DNA of 64,000 nt, from assembly GCA_003483745.1 (NCBI GenBank), contig DMYD01000042.1:130936-194935 (forward strand). Direction: 5' to 3'. The DNA is from Roseburia sp. (lineage in GTDB: Bacteria; Bacillota; Clostridia; Lachnospirales; Lachnospiraceae). The first letter of the stretch is position 1; each line of letters opens with the position of its first letter. Shown here piece after piece: positions 17,047 through 26,345 of this stretch. Under the pieces are notes generated by a model, which saw nothing but the letters and a program-made list of their open reading frames with translations, was not told where the DNA came from and did no database searches. The position numbers and the translations under genes are program-made.

Positions 17047-17075
17047 TTGACATTGTAAAAAATGACTGCTATACT
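17047..17075 (+). promoter_or_regulatory. Consensus sigma-A promoter for the NlpC/P60 gene
   Basis: TTGACA (17047-17052) and TATACT (17070-17075) are 17 bp apart, with TGC just before the -10. It lies immediately after ribF and makes the hydrolase gene independent of the translation operon. Confidence 0.8.
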
Positions 17076-17126
17076 TGAGCGGTATTGAAAAACGAAGTAT
17101 TTAGGGTTCTTTGGAAAGGTACGGAT

Positions 17127-18332
17127 ATGAAAGCAAAATGGGTTAAGACAGCCGGACTTCTTGCGGCCGGTTCTCTTGTATTTTCAGTAGCATATATTGA
17201 TGGACGGTCAGGTGTGAAGAACGAGCATACAGTAATGTCAGAGAGTACAGGTTCTCAGATAAATGAAGTATCTGCGGGAGTGTCTTCCACATTGGCAGAA
17301 CAGATGGAAAATTACTCAAAGCATGAAGCGGATCTTGCATCCGGTGTTACGGATGCGATGTCGGGTTATCTTTCTGTTACGGCAGCGGATATGGCCAGTG
17401 TTTCCGAATCAGACCGCGATATGACGGCGTCCGGTCAGGAGGATGAAACGCAGGAAGATGATGCGGCAAAAGCACTTGCAGATGCAGCGAGTGAATTTGG
17501 CTATACGAATCTTGGAATCGCACAGGCAGATGGCAATATCAATGTCCGCGAGACACCTGGAACAGAGGCAGAGATTGTTGGAAAACTGCCAAACAATGCA
17601 GGATGTGAGATCATTGGAACAGACGGTGAATGGACACAGATTGAGTCAGGAAAAGTAAAAGGATATGTAAAATCAGAATATCTTCTGACAGGAGAGGCTG
17701 CAGTTGCGAAAGCACAGGAAGTAAAGCAGACAGTCGCAACAGTGACGACGACAACCCTCTATGTCCGTGACGAAGCGAACACAGACAGCCATGTCATTAC
17801 CATGATGCCGGAAGGAGAGGAACTAGAAGTCCTAGAAGTCCTTGACGGCTGGGTAAAGATCAATGTCGATAGTGATGAGGGATATGTTTCCTCTGATTAT
17901 GTAAGTATTGCAACCGAACTGCCGAAGGCGCAGACCATGACGGAGGTTCGTTATGGACAGGGCGTATCGGATGTCCGCGTATCACTTGTCTCTTATGCGA
18001 CGCAGTTTGTAGGCAACCCATATGTCTGGGGTGGAACTAGTCTGACAAGAGGAGCAGACTGTTCTGGATTTGTTATGAGTGTATTTGCCAATTATGGTAT
18101 TTCACTTCCACATTCTTCAAGAGCACAGGCAAACTGCGGTACAAAGATTTCCGCATCAGATGCCCAGCCGGGAGATCTTTTCTTCTATGGCAATGGCAGC
18201 AGTATCAATCATGTGGCTATTTATATCGGTGGAGGCAGTGTAGTACATGCAAGTTCACCGAAGTCCGGTATCAAAATTTCCGGAGCTTATTACAGAACAC
18301 CGGTTAAAGTAGTCCGTGTGATCAATAATTAA
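17127..18332 (+). CDS. Secreted NlpC/P60 peptidoglycan hydrolase with two SH3 domains
   Basis: This 401-residue protein has a signal peptide (MKAKWVKTAGLLAAGSLVFS), a Ser/Glu-rich linker, and two bacterial SH3 domains (about 130-190 and 205-265, each with NVRETPG- or YVRDEAN-like starts). The C-terminal NlpC/P60 domain has catalytic Cys312 (ADCSGF), His362 and His374. Such enzymes cut the D-Glu/diamino-acid bond of the stem peptide, and the SH3 domains bind the wall. ATG 17127 is chosen because it begins the signal peptide and follows AAAGG. It lies alone behind its own promoter. Confidence 0.93.
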   Translation: MKAKWVKTAGLLAAGSLVFSVAYIDGRSGVKNEHTVMSESTGSQINEVSAGVSSTLAEQMENYSKHEADLASGVTDAMSGYLSVTAADMASVSESDRDMTASGQEDETQEDDAAKALADAASEFGYTNLGIAQADGNINVRETPGTEAEIVGKLPNNAGCEIIGTDGEWTQIESGKVKGYVKSEYLLTGEAAVAKAQEVKQTVATVTTTTLYVRDEANTDSHVITMMPEGEELEVLEVLDGWVKINVDSDEGYVSSDYVSIATELPKAQTMTEVRYGQGVSDVRVSLVSYATQFVGNPYVWGGTSLTRGADCSGFVMSVFANYGISLPHSSRAQANCGTKISASDAQPGDLFFYGNGSSINHVAIYIGGGSVVHASSPKSGIKISGAYYRTPVKVVRVINN

Positions 18333-18341
18333 AATTAGGCA

Positions 18342-18370
18342 TTTACAACGAAACCAACCCATGCTATAAT
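18342..18370 (+). promoter_or_regulatory. Promoter of rpsO
   Basis: TTTACA (18342-18347), 17 bp, then a perfect TATAAT (18365-18370) with TGC before it. The leader to the rpsO start is about 107 nt. Confidence 0.75.
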
Positions 18371-18372
18371 AA

Positions 18373-18480
18373 CGGAGTATGAGTTCAGCCCATATTCGGT
18401 AGATGGACACTCCGACCTTTTACTGAGTATCATATCCCGGCACGACCGGAGCGGGCGTTTAATAAGAAAAGGAGGATCAT
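18373..18480 (+). promoter_or_regulatory. Structured rpsO leader, candidate S15 autoregulatory RNA
   Basis: The leader begins with CGGAGT (18373-18378), which pairs with ACTCCG (18409-18414). A second stem, CCCG with CGGG (18436-18439/18452-18455), precedes the AGGAGG site. S15 represses its own synthesis through leader RNA in several bacteria, by different folds. That this leader does so is inference from its length and pairing. Confidence 0.5.
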
Positions 18481-18483
18481 AAC

Positions 18484-18750
18484 ATGATCGCAAAGGAAAA
18501 GAAACAGGCAATTATCGCAGAGTATGGCAGAACACCGGGAGATACAGGTTCACCGGAAGTTCAGATCGCTATCTTAACAGCACGTATTGAGGAGTTAAAT
18601 GCTCATCTTGCTGAGAACAAAAACGACTATCATTCAAGACGTGGTCTTTTAAAGATGGTTGGTCAGAGACGTGGTTTACTGGCATACTTAAAGAAAGTTG
18701 ATATCGAAAGATATCGTTCCTTAATTGAACGTTTAGGTCTTAGAAAATAA
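18484..18750 (+). CDS. rpsO: 30S ribosomal protein S15
   Basis: The 88-residue S15 binds 16S rRNA early in assembly. The family motif GDTGSPEVQIAILTARI and the C-terminal LLAYLKKVDIERYRSLIERL are present. AAAGGAGG stands just before the ATG. The rpsO-pnp order is conserved across bacteria, but three hairpins separate the two here. Confidence 0.98.
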   Translation: MIAKEKKQAIIAEYGRTPGDTGSPEVQIAILTARIEELNAHLAENKNDYHSRRGLLKMVGQRRGLLAYLKKVDIERYRSLIERLGLRK

Positions 18751-18758
18751 GATCTTCT

Positions 18759-18798
18759 CCATACAAAGCCGGTTTTATATAGAAACCGGTCTGTATGG
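18759..18798 (+). other. Long imperfect hairpin after rpsO
   Basis: CCATACAAAGCCGGTTTT (18759-18776) pairs almost completely with AGAAACCGGTCTGTATGG (18781-18798). It is not followed by a T-run, so it may be an RNase III or 3'-end stability element between rpsO and pnp rather than a terminator. Confidence 0.5.
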
Positions 18799-18830
18799 AT
18801 GCCGTGTGGGACATGCTTTCATACGGTTTT

Positions 18831-18862
18831 ATCGAGTGGAGACTTACTCCACTCGATTTTCA
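18831..18862 (+). terminator. Terminator between rpsO and pnp (first)
   Basis: ATCGAGTGGA (18831-18840) and TCCACTCGAT (18848-18857) form a perfect 10-bp stem with a 7-nt loop followed by TTT. Confidence 0.65.
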
Positions 18863-18874
18863 GTTAAAAACAGA

Positions 18875-18902
18875 AAGAATCCTGTGGAAACGGATTCTTT
18901 TC
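18875..18902 (+). terminator. Terminator-like hairpin just upstream of pnp (second)
   Basis: AAGAATCC (18875-18882) pairs with GGATTCTT (18892-18899), ending in four T residues. Together with the preceding hairpins it forms a structured 5' region of about 145 nt. In other bacteria such a region is the target of PNPase autocontrol. Confidence 0.5.
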
Positions 18903-19019
18903 TAAAAAGTGAATGACAGGCAGAAGTATATTTCCGAGACCACTGAAAAATGTATGAAAAGTCGTGTGTTTTTCAGTAGTTTCGGTGCTTCTGTCTCCAC
19001 AGAGAAAAGGAGAAAACGC

Positions 19020-21113
19020 ATGTATAAAAGTTTTTCAATGGAACTTGCCGGCAGAACACTGACCGTGGATATCGGCAGAGTATGTGCCCAGGCGAATGGA
19101 GCCACATTATTAAAATACGGTGATACAACAGTCTTATCTACCGCTACTGCATCAGACAAGCCAAGAGATGGTGTTGATTTCTTCCCACTCAGTGTTGAGT
19201 ACGAAGAGAAAATGTATGCAGTCGGAAAGATTCCTGGCGGATTTAACAAGAGAGAGGGTAAGGCGTCTGAAAATGCAATCCTTACTTCCCGTGTAATCGA
19301 TCGCCCGATGCGTCCATTATTCCCGAAAGATTACCGCAATGATGTGACCATCAACAACATGGTTATGTCCGTTGATACAGAGTGCCGTCCGGAAGTTGTT
19401 GCAATGATCGGTTCTGCACTTGCAGTTACTATTTCTGATATCCCATTTGCAGGTCCTTGTGCCATGACACAGATGGGTATGGTAGATGGCGAGTTTATTA
19501 TCAATCCTTCCCAGAAAGTATGGGATACCGGTGATTTACAGCTTACCGTTGCATCTACCGCTGAGAAAGTTATCATGATCGAAGCAGGCGCAAACGAGAT
19601 TCCGGAAGAGAAGATGATCGAGGCAATCTATAAATGTCATGATGTAAACCAGACCATCATCGCTTTTATCAACCATATCGTAGAAGAAGTTGGCAAGCCA
19701 AAACACGAGTATACAAGCTGTGCGATTCCGGAAGAGATGTTTGCTGCGATCAAAGAGATCGTAACACCGGAGCAGATGGAAGAGGCTGTATTTACCGATG
19801 AGAAACAGAAACGTGAAGAAAATATCCGTGAGATCACAGATAAACTTGCTGAGGCATTTGCAGATAACGAAGAGTGGTTGGCAGTGCTTGGTGAGGCTGT
19901 TTACCAGTATCAGAAAAAGACCGTCCGTAAGATGATCTTAAAAGATCACAAACGTCCGGATGGTCGTGCGATCAACCAGATCCGTCCACTTGCAGCAGAG
20001 GTTGACCTGATTCCTAGAGTTCATGGTTCCGCAATGTTTACCCGTGGACAGACACAGATCTGTGACGTTGTCACATTAGCTCCGCTTTCTGAAGTACAGA
20101 AGATTGACGGATTAGATGAGAACATCACAACAAAGAGATATATCCATCAGTACAACTTCCCTGCATATTCTGTAGGTGAGACAAAAGTTTCCCGTGGACC
20201 GGGACGCCGTGAGATCGGTCATGGTGCATTAGCAGAGAAGGCGCTTATGGCAGTCCTTCCTTCGGAGGAAGAGTTCCCATATGCAATCCGTGCCGTATCC
20301 GAGACATTTGAGTCAAACGGTTCTACTTCCATGGCATCTACCTGTGCATCCTGTATGTCTTTAATGGCAGCAGGTGTTCCGTTAAAAGCAATGGTTGCAG
20401 GTATTTCCTGTGGTCTTGTAACCGGAGAGACAGATGATGATTATCTTGTTCTTACCGATATCCAGGGACTTGAGGATTTCTTCGGAGATATGGACTTTAA
20501 AGTGACCGGTACACACAAAGGTATCACTGCAATCCAGATGGATATTAAGATTCATGGTCTTACAAGACCGATCGTTGAGGAAGCAATTGGACGTGCGAGA
20601 GAGGCAAGAATCTACATCATGGATGAGGTTATGTCGAAAGCGATCGAAGAGCCAAGAAAAGAAGTCAGCACCTATGCACCGAAGATTGTACAGATTCAGA
20701 TCAATCCGGACAAGATCGGTGATGTAGTCGGACAGAGAGGTAAGACGATCAATGAGATCATCGACCGTACAGGCGTTAAGATCGATATTACCGATGATGG
20801 TGCGGTATCTGTATGTGGCACAGACGCTGAAATGATGAACAAAGCGATTGAAATGATCAAGATCATCACAACTGATTTTGCAGAGGGACAGATTTTTACC
20901 GGTACAGTTGTAAGCATCAAAGAGTTTGGTGCATTTGTAGAGTTTGCTCCTGGAAAAGAGGGAATGGTTCATATTTCTAAGATTTCCAAAGAACGTATCA
21001 ACCGCGTGGAAGATGTTCTGACATTAGGAGATAAAGTAAAAGTTGTCTGCCTTGGAAAAGATAAGATGGGACGTATCAGCTTCTCTATGAAGGATGTTCC
21101 GGCAGAGGCATAA
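19020..21113 (+). CDS. pnp: Polyribonucleotide nucleotidyltransferase (PNPase)
   Basis: PNPase degrades RNA 3' to 5' by phosphorolysis. The 697 residues hold two RNase PH domains, the second with the phosphate-binding GSTSMASTCASCMSLMAAG segment. They are joined by a helical linker and followed by a KH domain (KIGDVVGQRGKTINEI, about 565) and an S1 domain (FTGTVVSIKEFGAFVEF, about 625). ATG 19020 follows AAAAGGAG; an upstream in-frame ATG at 18909 would add 37 unrelated residues and sits in the leader. Confidence 0.97.
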   Translation: MYKSFSMELAGRTLTVDIGRVCAQANGATLLKYGDTTVLSTATASDKPRDGVDFFPLSVEYEEKMYAVGKIPGGFNKREGKASENAILTSRVIDRPMRPLFPKDYRNDVTINNMVMSVDTECRPEVVAMIGSALAVTISDIPFAGPCAMTQMGMVDGEFIINPSQKVWDTGDLQLTVASTAEKVIMIEAGANEIPEEKMIEAIYKCHDVNQTIIAFINHIVEEVGKPKHEYTSCAIPEEMFAAIKEIVTPEQMEEAVFTDEKQKREENIREITDKLAEAFADNEEWLAVLGEAVYQYQKKTVRKMILKDHKRPDGRAINQIRPLAAEVDLIPRVHGSAMFTRGQTQICDVVTLAPLSEVQKIDGLDENITTKRYIHQYNFPAYSVGETKVSRGPGRREIGHGALAEKALMAVLPSEEEFPYAIRAVSETFESNGSTSMASTCASCMSLMAAGVPLKAMVAGISCGLVTGETDDDYLVLTDIQGLEDFFGDMDFKVTGTHKGITAIQMDIKIHGLTRPIVEEAIGRAREARIYIMDEVMSKAIEEPRKEVSTYAPKIVQIQINPDKIGDVVGQRGKTINEIIDRTGVKIDITDDGAVSVCGTDAEMMNKAIEMIKIITTDFAEGQIFTGTVVSIKEFGAFVEFAPGKEGMVHISKISKERINRVEDVLTLGDKVKVVCLGKDKMGRISFSMKDVPAEA

Positions 21114-21165
21114 AAAATTTACAATTTAAAAATTGCAAATGGTCTGTAGACAAAATATATAGACA

Positions 21166-21207
21166 AAAAGAACTGCATGTTTCTTAGATGAACATGCAGT
21201 TCTTTTT
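21166..21207. terminator. Bidirectional terminator between pnp and the PII-like gene
   Basis: AAAGAACTGCATGTT (21167-21181) and AACATGCAGTTCTTT (21191-21205) form a 15-bp perfect stem with a 9-nt loop and flanking A and T runs. It can stop transcription of pnp and of the convergent operon. Confidence 0.85.
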
Positions 21208-21211
21208 TGTA

Positions 21212-21250
21212 ATTCATGATAAATAGAACGTTCGCGAAGCATGCATTCTA
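21212..21250 (-). repeat. Short dispersed palindromic repeat, copy 1
   Basis: Read on the minus strand this element is about 80 percent identical to 54900-54937. Both share a TAGAAYGCATG start, a GAAC/CAAC centre and a TTCTATT(T)ATCATGAAT end. The outer TAGAA and TTCTA arms pair. Both copies lie beside a terminator at the 3' end of a gene. Confidence 0.6.
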
Positions 21251-21319
21251 TTGTAAAGTTCAAAAACCAGCAATTTGGCAACAGATAAAGATAACGGAAT
21301 AGCAATAGCACTATCGGCA

Positions 21320-22015
21320 TTATAATCCCATAATTCCGTCCACAGGCAGGGAAAAAGCAACTCCATGTGCAGGAGAGTCGATGCCATGTGTGGAGCTGAT
21401 CGCCTGCATGATCTGTGTCTTTTTATCTTTTGGAACAACGATCGCGACAATCTCCTGTTCTTCCTGAATTGTAATGCCAAAAATGACGGCTGATTTTCCG
21501 GGACTACAACGCAGACCTTTTAAAATTGTACCTCCGGTTGCACCGGCGGCGCGTGCGGTATTCATGACAGCGTTACTGTATCCCTGATTGATTGTTACAA
21601 GAATCATAGCATGTGTAATTGTGTCACTCATTTTTTTCACTTCCTTTTCGGCATCTTCTTTGTCTGATTCAGCAGTGTGTTCGTTTAAAAGTTTATAGAG
21701 GAAACCCTGCATACCGTTCATTGGAATACTGACAGCGATACCGGTTCCTTTTTTATGGAGGCTTAATGCCTGATTCATTTCAGCGAGCAGAATTTTTTTC
21801 CGCCCGTTTGGGATAAAACAGAGTGTAATACTTTTCTGGATACTTCCAAGACCACATAATTCTAACCATTCTGAACTGGCTGTGCCGATACCATGCATCT
21901 GATAATAGACTGGTATATGGGAATCTGCTAAAAATTCACATAACCGCTCTCTGATATGGGAGTCTGTTATAATTACAAGGCAGCGGTAAGCTTCTTGTTT
22001 TTTTGATTCCTGCAT
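21320..22015 (-). CDS. Tandem PII-like regulator partnered with the DUF1538 membrane protein
   Basis: This 231-residue protein appears to be two PII-like (ferredoxin-fold) halves in tandem: residues 1-110 ending IPMNGMQGF, and residues about 125-231 starting THAMILVTINQGYSNAVMNT and ending LPVDGIMGL. The second half resembles PII signal proteins more clearly, including ARAAGATGGTILKGLR. A charged linker (about 112-126) joins them. It begins 2 bp after the DUF1538 gene and is surely co-translated with it. Position suggests that it gates that transporter in response to a nucleotide or similar ligand; this is inference. The classical T-loop uridylylation tyrosine is not evident. Confidence 0.75.
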   Translation of the reverse strand: MQESKKQEAYRCLVIITDSHIRERLCEFLADSHIPVYYQMHGIGTASSEWLELCGLGSIQKSITLCFIPNGRKKILLAEMNQALSLHKKGTGIAVSIPMNGMQGFLYKLLNEHTAESDKEDAEKEVKKMSDTITHAMILVTINQGYSNAVMNTARAAGATGGTILKGLRCSPGKSAVIFGITIQEEQEIVAIVVPKDKKTQIMQAISSTHGIDSPAHGVAFSLPVDGIMGL

Positions 22016-22017
22016 CG

Positions 22018-23541
22018 TTAAAAATCCTCCTCAAAATCCAGAATTTCATTGTCATCAATTCCAATGATTGCAGCGGCAGCGGCATTTGCTTTCTTTAATT
22101 TCATATTATAAGAAACACCCATGAGCTGAACTGCGATTAATGGTGCCATGGCAACCATAGCGACAACTCCGAAAGCATCTGTTACAACATTGCCTCCGAT
22201 TGCAGTACATGCACCCATGGCAAGCGGGAGCAGGAAAGTGGAAGTCATAGGACCACTCGCAACACCGCCGGAGTCAAATGCAATACCGACAAACACTTTA
22301 GGAACAAATTTTGTCAGAATCAGTGCGATCAGGTATCCCGGTATTAAAAGCCAGTAAATATTTAAACCGGTAAGAACGCGCAGCAGGGCAAGTGCAACTG
22401 AGGCTGATACACCGATCGACAGGCTTAAATTCATCGTATCCCTGGAAATGGAACCGTTTGTGACATCCTCAACCTGACGGTTTAATACCTGAACAGCAGG
22501 TTCTGCTTTTACAATATAATAACCGATCAGGGCACCGATTGGAATTAAAATCCATTTCCATGACTGTCCGGCAAGACTGCTTCCTAAAAGACTTCCAACT
22601 GGTGCAAATCCGACGTTTACACCGGTTAAGAAAAGAATCAGACCGATGATCGTGTAGAGAAAACCGATGATCATTTTGATCATCTGTGACTTGTGGTAAC
22701 GTCTGGAAATAAGCTGGAAGATCAGAAATACGAAAACAACCGGAAGGATGGAGAGCAGTACCTCTTTGGCATAATCCGGTATCATATGTACGAATTCACG
22801 GATCACATCCTGCATTGTGATCACATCCGGAATCGTTGTTTCATTGTATGCGGCACCAGAAGGATGATAAAAGATACCAAGCAATAGAACCATTAAAACT
22901 GGACCGACACTGCAAAAGGAGATCAGACCGAAACTGTCGCTGGAACCATTTTTATCATTTCTGGTTGCAGAGAGACCAACGCCGATTGCCATGATAAAAG
23001 GAACTGTCATAGGACCGGTTGTCACACCGCCGGAGTCAAATGCGACTGCGATAAAATCAGCAGGTGCTGCAAAAGAAAGGAAAAACAGTGCGATATAAAA
23101 AATGCACAGCAGAACCGGAAGACTGATCCGGAAAAGGATACGGAGTACTGCAACTACAAGGAATACGCCGACACCAAGTGCAACGGTAAAGATCAGGGTA
23201 TTATTTGGAATGGAAGGAACCTGATTTGCAAGAACCTGAAGATCAGGCTCTGCGAGAGTTATGATAACACCCATCAGAAAGCATACGCCGATCAAAACGG
23301 GAAGTTTTCTTGTTTTCATAATAGAAGAACCAACGCCTTCTCCGAGAGGTGTCATGGCGGTTTCAGCACCGAGCTGGAAAAAAGCCATACCGATGATCAG
23401 CATAAATGCACCGACTAAGAACAGGGCAATCGTTCCTGTTTCCATAGGAACAACAAAAATGGAAAGCAAAAGAACAATCACAGTGATCGGCAAAACTGCA
23501 TTTACGGATTCGTCAAATTTTTCTTTGAGTTTTTTGTTCAA
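22018..23541 (-). CDS. DUF1538 integral membrane protein, internally duplicated
   Basis: The 507-residue protein is strongly hydrophobic with a dozen or so membrane segments. It has two homologous halves, each with the motif AFDSGGV-x-x-GPMT (around residues 167-179 and 424-436). DUF1538 proteins of Halomonas (UmpAB) have been reported as Na+(Li+,K+)/H+ antiporters; there the two halves are separate proteins, here they are fused. The start is a TTG at 23541 without a strong ribosome-binding site, so the N-terminus is uncertain. It is the first gene of a two-gene operon with a PII-like regulator, divergent from the subtilase gene. Cation transport is a family-based inference. Confidence 0.8.
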   Translation of the reverse strand: MNKKLKEKFDESVNAVLPITVIVLLLSIFVVPMETGTIALFLVGAFMLIIGMAFFQLGAETAMTPLGEGVGSSIMKTRKLPVLIGVCFLMGVIITLAEPDLQVLANQVPSIPNNTLIFTVALGVGVFLVVAVLRILFRISLPVLLCIFYIALFFLSFAAPADFIAVAFDSGGVTTGPMTVPFIMAIGVGLSATRNDKNGSSDSFGLISFCSVGPVLMVLLLGIFYHPSGAAYNETTIPDVITMQDVIREFVHMIPDYAKEVLLSILPVVFVFLIFQLISRRYHKSQMIKMIIGFLYTIIGLILFLTGVNVGFAPVGSLLGSSLAGQSWKWILIPIGALIGYYIVKAEPAVQVLNRQVEDVTNGSISRDTMNLSLSIGVSASVALALLRVLTGLNIYWLLIPGYLIALILTKFVPKVFVGIAFDSGGVASGPMTSTFLLPLAMGACTAIGGNVVTDAFGVVAMVAMAPLIAVQLMGVSYNMKLKKANAAAAAIIGIDDNEILDFEEDF

Positions 23542-23688
23542 GATGGCATCACACTACTTTCTTTTTTTGATTTTTAAAGCGAACCAAAATAGTTCACTAA
23601 TTAACTATTATTTATTGTAAGGAAAATCATGCCTGGTGTCAAACGTTCTTCTGAATATTCAGAAAAATTTAACATTTTCTTATCATTT

Positions 23689-23717
23689 TTGGCAGAAAAT
23701 AAGTTTCTTCATATAAT
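23689..23717 (+). promoter_or_regulatory. Promoter of the subtilase gene
   Basis: TTGGCA (23689-23694), 17 bp, then TATAAT (23712-23717). It places the RNA start near 23724 and rules out translation from the in-frame ATG at 23629. Confidence 0.6.
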
Positions 23718-23751
23718 AATATGGAAATTCGTTGACAGAATGGAAGATGCT

Positions 23752-24672
23752 ATGGATCGGGTTAAGAAGATCATTCACACAGATTATGCATATAGATCAG
23801 GACTTAGCGGGCAGAATGTTACTGTTGCAGTGATGGATACGGGGATTGTTGCGCATCCTGACTTTGAAGATAGAATTATATGTTTTCAGGATTTTTGTAA
23901 TGGAAGAAAGGAAATGTATGATGACAATGGGCACGGCACCCATGTTTCGGGCATTATTGCAGGAAACGGAAAAATGTCAGAGCAGTATCTGAAAGGCACA
24001 GCACATAAGGTTCGGATATACAGCGGAGTTGCACCGAAATGCAGAATTATAATGTTAAAAGTTTTAGATGAAAATGGAAATGGAAACACAAGAAAAGTAC
24101 TGGATGCTGTGCAGTGGGTTAAAGATAACAGGGAACGTTATCATATCAGAATATTAAATATATCCGTTGGGATGCTGCCGGGTGCAGGCGTGGAGGAACA
24201 GAGAAAACTATTACATGCAATTGATGAACTGTGGGATGCAGGAATCATGGTTGTTGCTGCAGCCGGAAATAACGGACCAAAAGAAAATACGGTGACGATT
24301 CCGGGAATTTCAAGGAAAATACTGACAGTCGGAAGCGGCGATGATGACACATATGACCGGGTGAGAAAAGCTTTAAAAACCGGATACAGTGGCAGAGGAC
24401 CAACTGCATGCTGTATTGTAAAGCCGGAGATCTTTGCTCCGGGAACCGGCATTACAAGCTGCAGCAGGGATAAAACCGGATATCAGGTGAAAAGTGGGAC
24501 TTCTATGGCGGCACCGGTTGTTTCAGGGGCACTTGCACTTGCATTTGAAAAATATCCATCATTTACTCCGGCAGAAATGAAGCTGCGTCTTTACGAGAGA
24601 GCTTATCCAAGAAGTTCACAGCTTGGAAAAATTGGCTGGGGGATGATTCATGTAGATCATCTCGTACGTTGA
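23752..24672 (+). CDS. Subtilisin-like S8 serine protease, probably intracellular
   Basis: The 306-residue protease carries the full triad: Asp29 (VAVMDTGIVAHPDF), His61 (NGHGTHVSGI) and Ser250 (GTSMAAPVVSGA), with oxyanion Asn172 (AAAGNNGP). There is no signal peptide or propeptide, which fits an intracellular or non-classically exported subtilase. ATG 23752 with GGAAG before it is chosen; ATG 23740 is also possible. Cardiolipin synthase follows 85 bp downstream and may share its transcript. The natural substrate is unknown. Confidence 0.9.
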   Translation: MDRVKKIIHTDYAYRSGLSGQNVTVAVMDTGIVAHPDFEDRIICFQDFCNGRKEMYDDNGHGTHVSGIIAGNGKMSEQYLKGTAHKVRIYSGVAPKCRIIMLKVLDENGNGNTRKVLDAVQWVKDNRERYHIRILNISVGMLPGAGVEEQRKLLHAIDELWDAGIMVVAAAGNNGPKENTVTIPGISRKILTVGSGDDDTYDRVRKALKTGYSGRGPTACCIVKPEIFAPGTGITSCSRDKTGYQVKSGTSMAAPVVSGALALAFEKYPSFTPAEMKLRLYERAYPRSSQLGKIGWGMIHVDHLVR

Positions 24673-24757
24673 CTTTTGAATGGAAAATTATTACAATAAG
24701 CACAATTGATGAAAAATCAGTATTTGATTGAGAAACAGCGCAGAAATGGAGATCTGT

Positions 24758-26293
24758 ATGAAGAAAATATTACATCTCATATTTGGAAGATTTTTTGTAG
24801 TTGCCATGGCAATTATTTTACAGGTGTTATGGTTGTGTGTCGTATTGTGGCAGCTCAGTTACAAATTCACGTATGTCAATTTGCTTGTCCGTGTGATCGC
24901 GATCATTGTTGTACTTATAATTGTCAACAAATGGACAAATCCGGCAAATAAACTCTCGTGGACGTTTTTGATATTATTGTCGCCGATTTTTGGACTCATG
25001 GTATATTTTTTATTCGGAAGATCCGGTCTCACAAAACATACGAGAGAGAGAATGGACGCAGTCAATCAACAGGTGGAAGCTTTGTTTCAGCGGGATATTG
25101 CAGCAGAAGAAAAACTGGAAAAAGAAAGCCGGTCGGCATATCTGCAGTCATCTTATATTGATAAATGGGCGGGATTTCCATTATATCAGAACACACAGAC
25201 AAAATATTATCGCTGTGGGGAAGAAATGTTCCCGGATATGTTAGATGCGCTGCGCAGTGCAAAACATTTTATTTTTCTTGAATATTTTATCATCGAGGAA
25301 GGGTATATGTTTAATACGATCCTTGATATTCTGGAAGAAAAAGCAAAAGCCGGGGTAGATGTACGTTTTATTTATGATGATGTCGGCAGTATCAATTCCA
25401 TTTCCTTCGGATATTATAAAAAACTGCAGGAGAGAGGCATTCCGTGTGTGACATTCAATCCGTTTAAACCCCTGATTTCTGTTGTGATGAATAATCGCGA
25501 TCACCGCAAGATTTTTGTGGTGGATGGCTATATCGGATTTACAGGTGGTATTAATCTTGCGGACGAATATATCAACAAAGTAAAAAGATTTGGTTATTGG
25601 AAAGACACTGGAGTAAGGATCGAGGGTGAGGCAGTCTGGAGTCTTACGGCAATGTTTCTTGAAATGTGGAATTATATCAATCGTTCCACGGAAGATTACA
25701 GCAGATTTCTGCCGTTTGTTTATCAGGAGAAGAAATTTATTTCCGATGGATTTGTGCAGCCGTATGGTGACAGTCCGCTTGATAATGAAAACGTCGGAGA
25801 AAATATTTATTTAAATATCATAAACCGTGCAAAGAGATATGTATATATTTTTACACCATATCTGATCATTGACCATGAGATGCTGATCTGTCTTTCGAAT
25901 GCGGCAAAGAGCGGGGTGGATGTAAGAATTGTGACACCCGGAGTGCCGGATAAAAAGGCAGTATACCTTCTGACACAGTCTTATTATGAACCGCTTTTGA
26001 AAAATGGCGTAAGGATTTTTCAGTATACACCCGGATTCATCCATGCAAAATGCTTTGTCTGCGATGATGAGATCGCGACAGTCGGCAGTGTAAACCTTGA
26101 CTACCGGAGTTTGTTTTTGCATTTTGAGTGTGGTGTATTTATGTATCAGTCTAAGGCAGTCATGCAGGTAAAAGAAGACTGCCTTAAGACATTTGATGAT
26201 TCAAAGGAGATGGATGTTGCATTCTGCCGGGGAAGAAAACTTCCGGTGCGTATGGTACAGAGTCTGATGCGGCTGTTTGCACCGTTGTTATAA
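24758..26293 (+). CDS. cls: Cardiolipin synthase
   Basis: This enzyme condenses two phosphatidylglycerols into cardiolipin and glycerol at the membrane. The 511-residue protein has two N-terminal membrane segments (about 10-30 and 38-60, then LSWTFLILLSPIFGLMVYFL). It has two phospholipase D motifs: HRKIFVVDGYIGFTGGIN near residue 250 and HAKCFVCDDEIATVGSVN near residue 430. ATG 24758 with GGAG upstream is preferred over an in-frame TTG ten codons earlier. It runs convergent to a D-Ala-D-Ala carboxypeptidase gene. Confidence 0.94.
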   Translation: MKKILHLIFGRFFVVAMAIILQVLWLCVVLWQLSYKFTYVNLLVRVIAIIVVLIIVNKWTNPANKLSWTFLILLSPIFGLMVYFLFGRSGLTKHTRERMDAVNQQVEALFQRDIAAEEKLEKESRSAYLQSSYIDKWAGFPLYQNTQTKYYRCGEEMFPDMLDALRSAKHFIFLEYFIIEEGYMFNTILDILEEKAKAGVDVRFIYDDVGSINSISFGYYKKLQERGIPCVTFNPFKPLISVVMNNRDHRKIFVVDGYIGFTGGINLADEYINKVKRFGYWKDTGVRIEGEAVWSLTAMFLEMWNYINRSTEDYSRFLPFVYQEKKFISDGFVQPYGDSPLDNENVGENIYLNIINRAKRYVYIFTPYLIIDHEMLICLSNAAKSGVDVRIVTPGVPDKKAVYLLTQSYYEPLLKNGVRIFQYTPGFIHAKCFVCDDEIATVGSVNLDYRSLFLHFECGVFMYQSKAVMQVKEDCLKTFDDSKEMDVAFCRGRKLPVRMVQSLMRLFAPLL

Positions 26294-26345
26294 GTCGAAA
26301 GATCAGGCTGCTTTAAAATATGCAATTAATATGATGACCAGCTCT

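Noticed and set aside
18909..19019. Longer N-terminus for PNPase from the ATG at 18909
   Set aside because: The 37 extra residues do not resemble PNPase, overlap a structured leader and lack a ribosome-binding site; ATG 19020 has AAAAGGAG before it.
26294..26345. Terminator between cls and the carboxypeptidase gene
   Set aside because: Only weak, short pairings are visible and there is no T-run.
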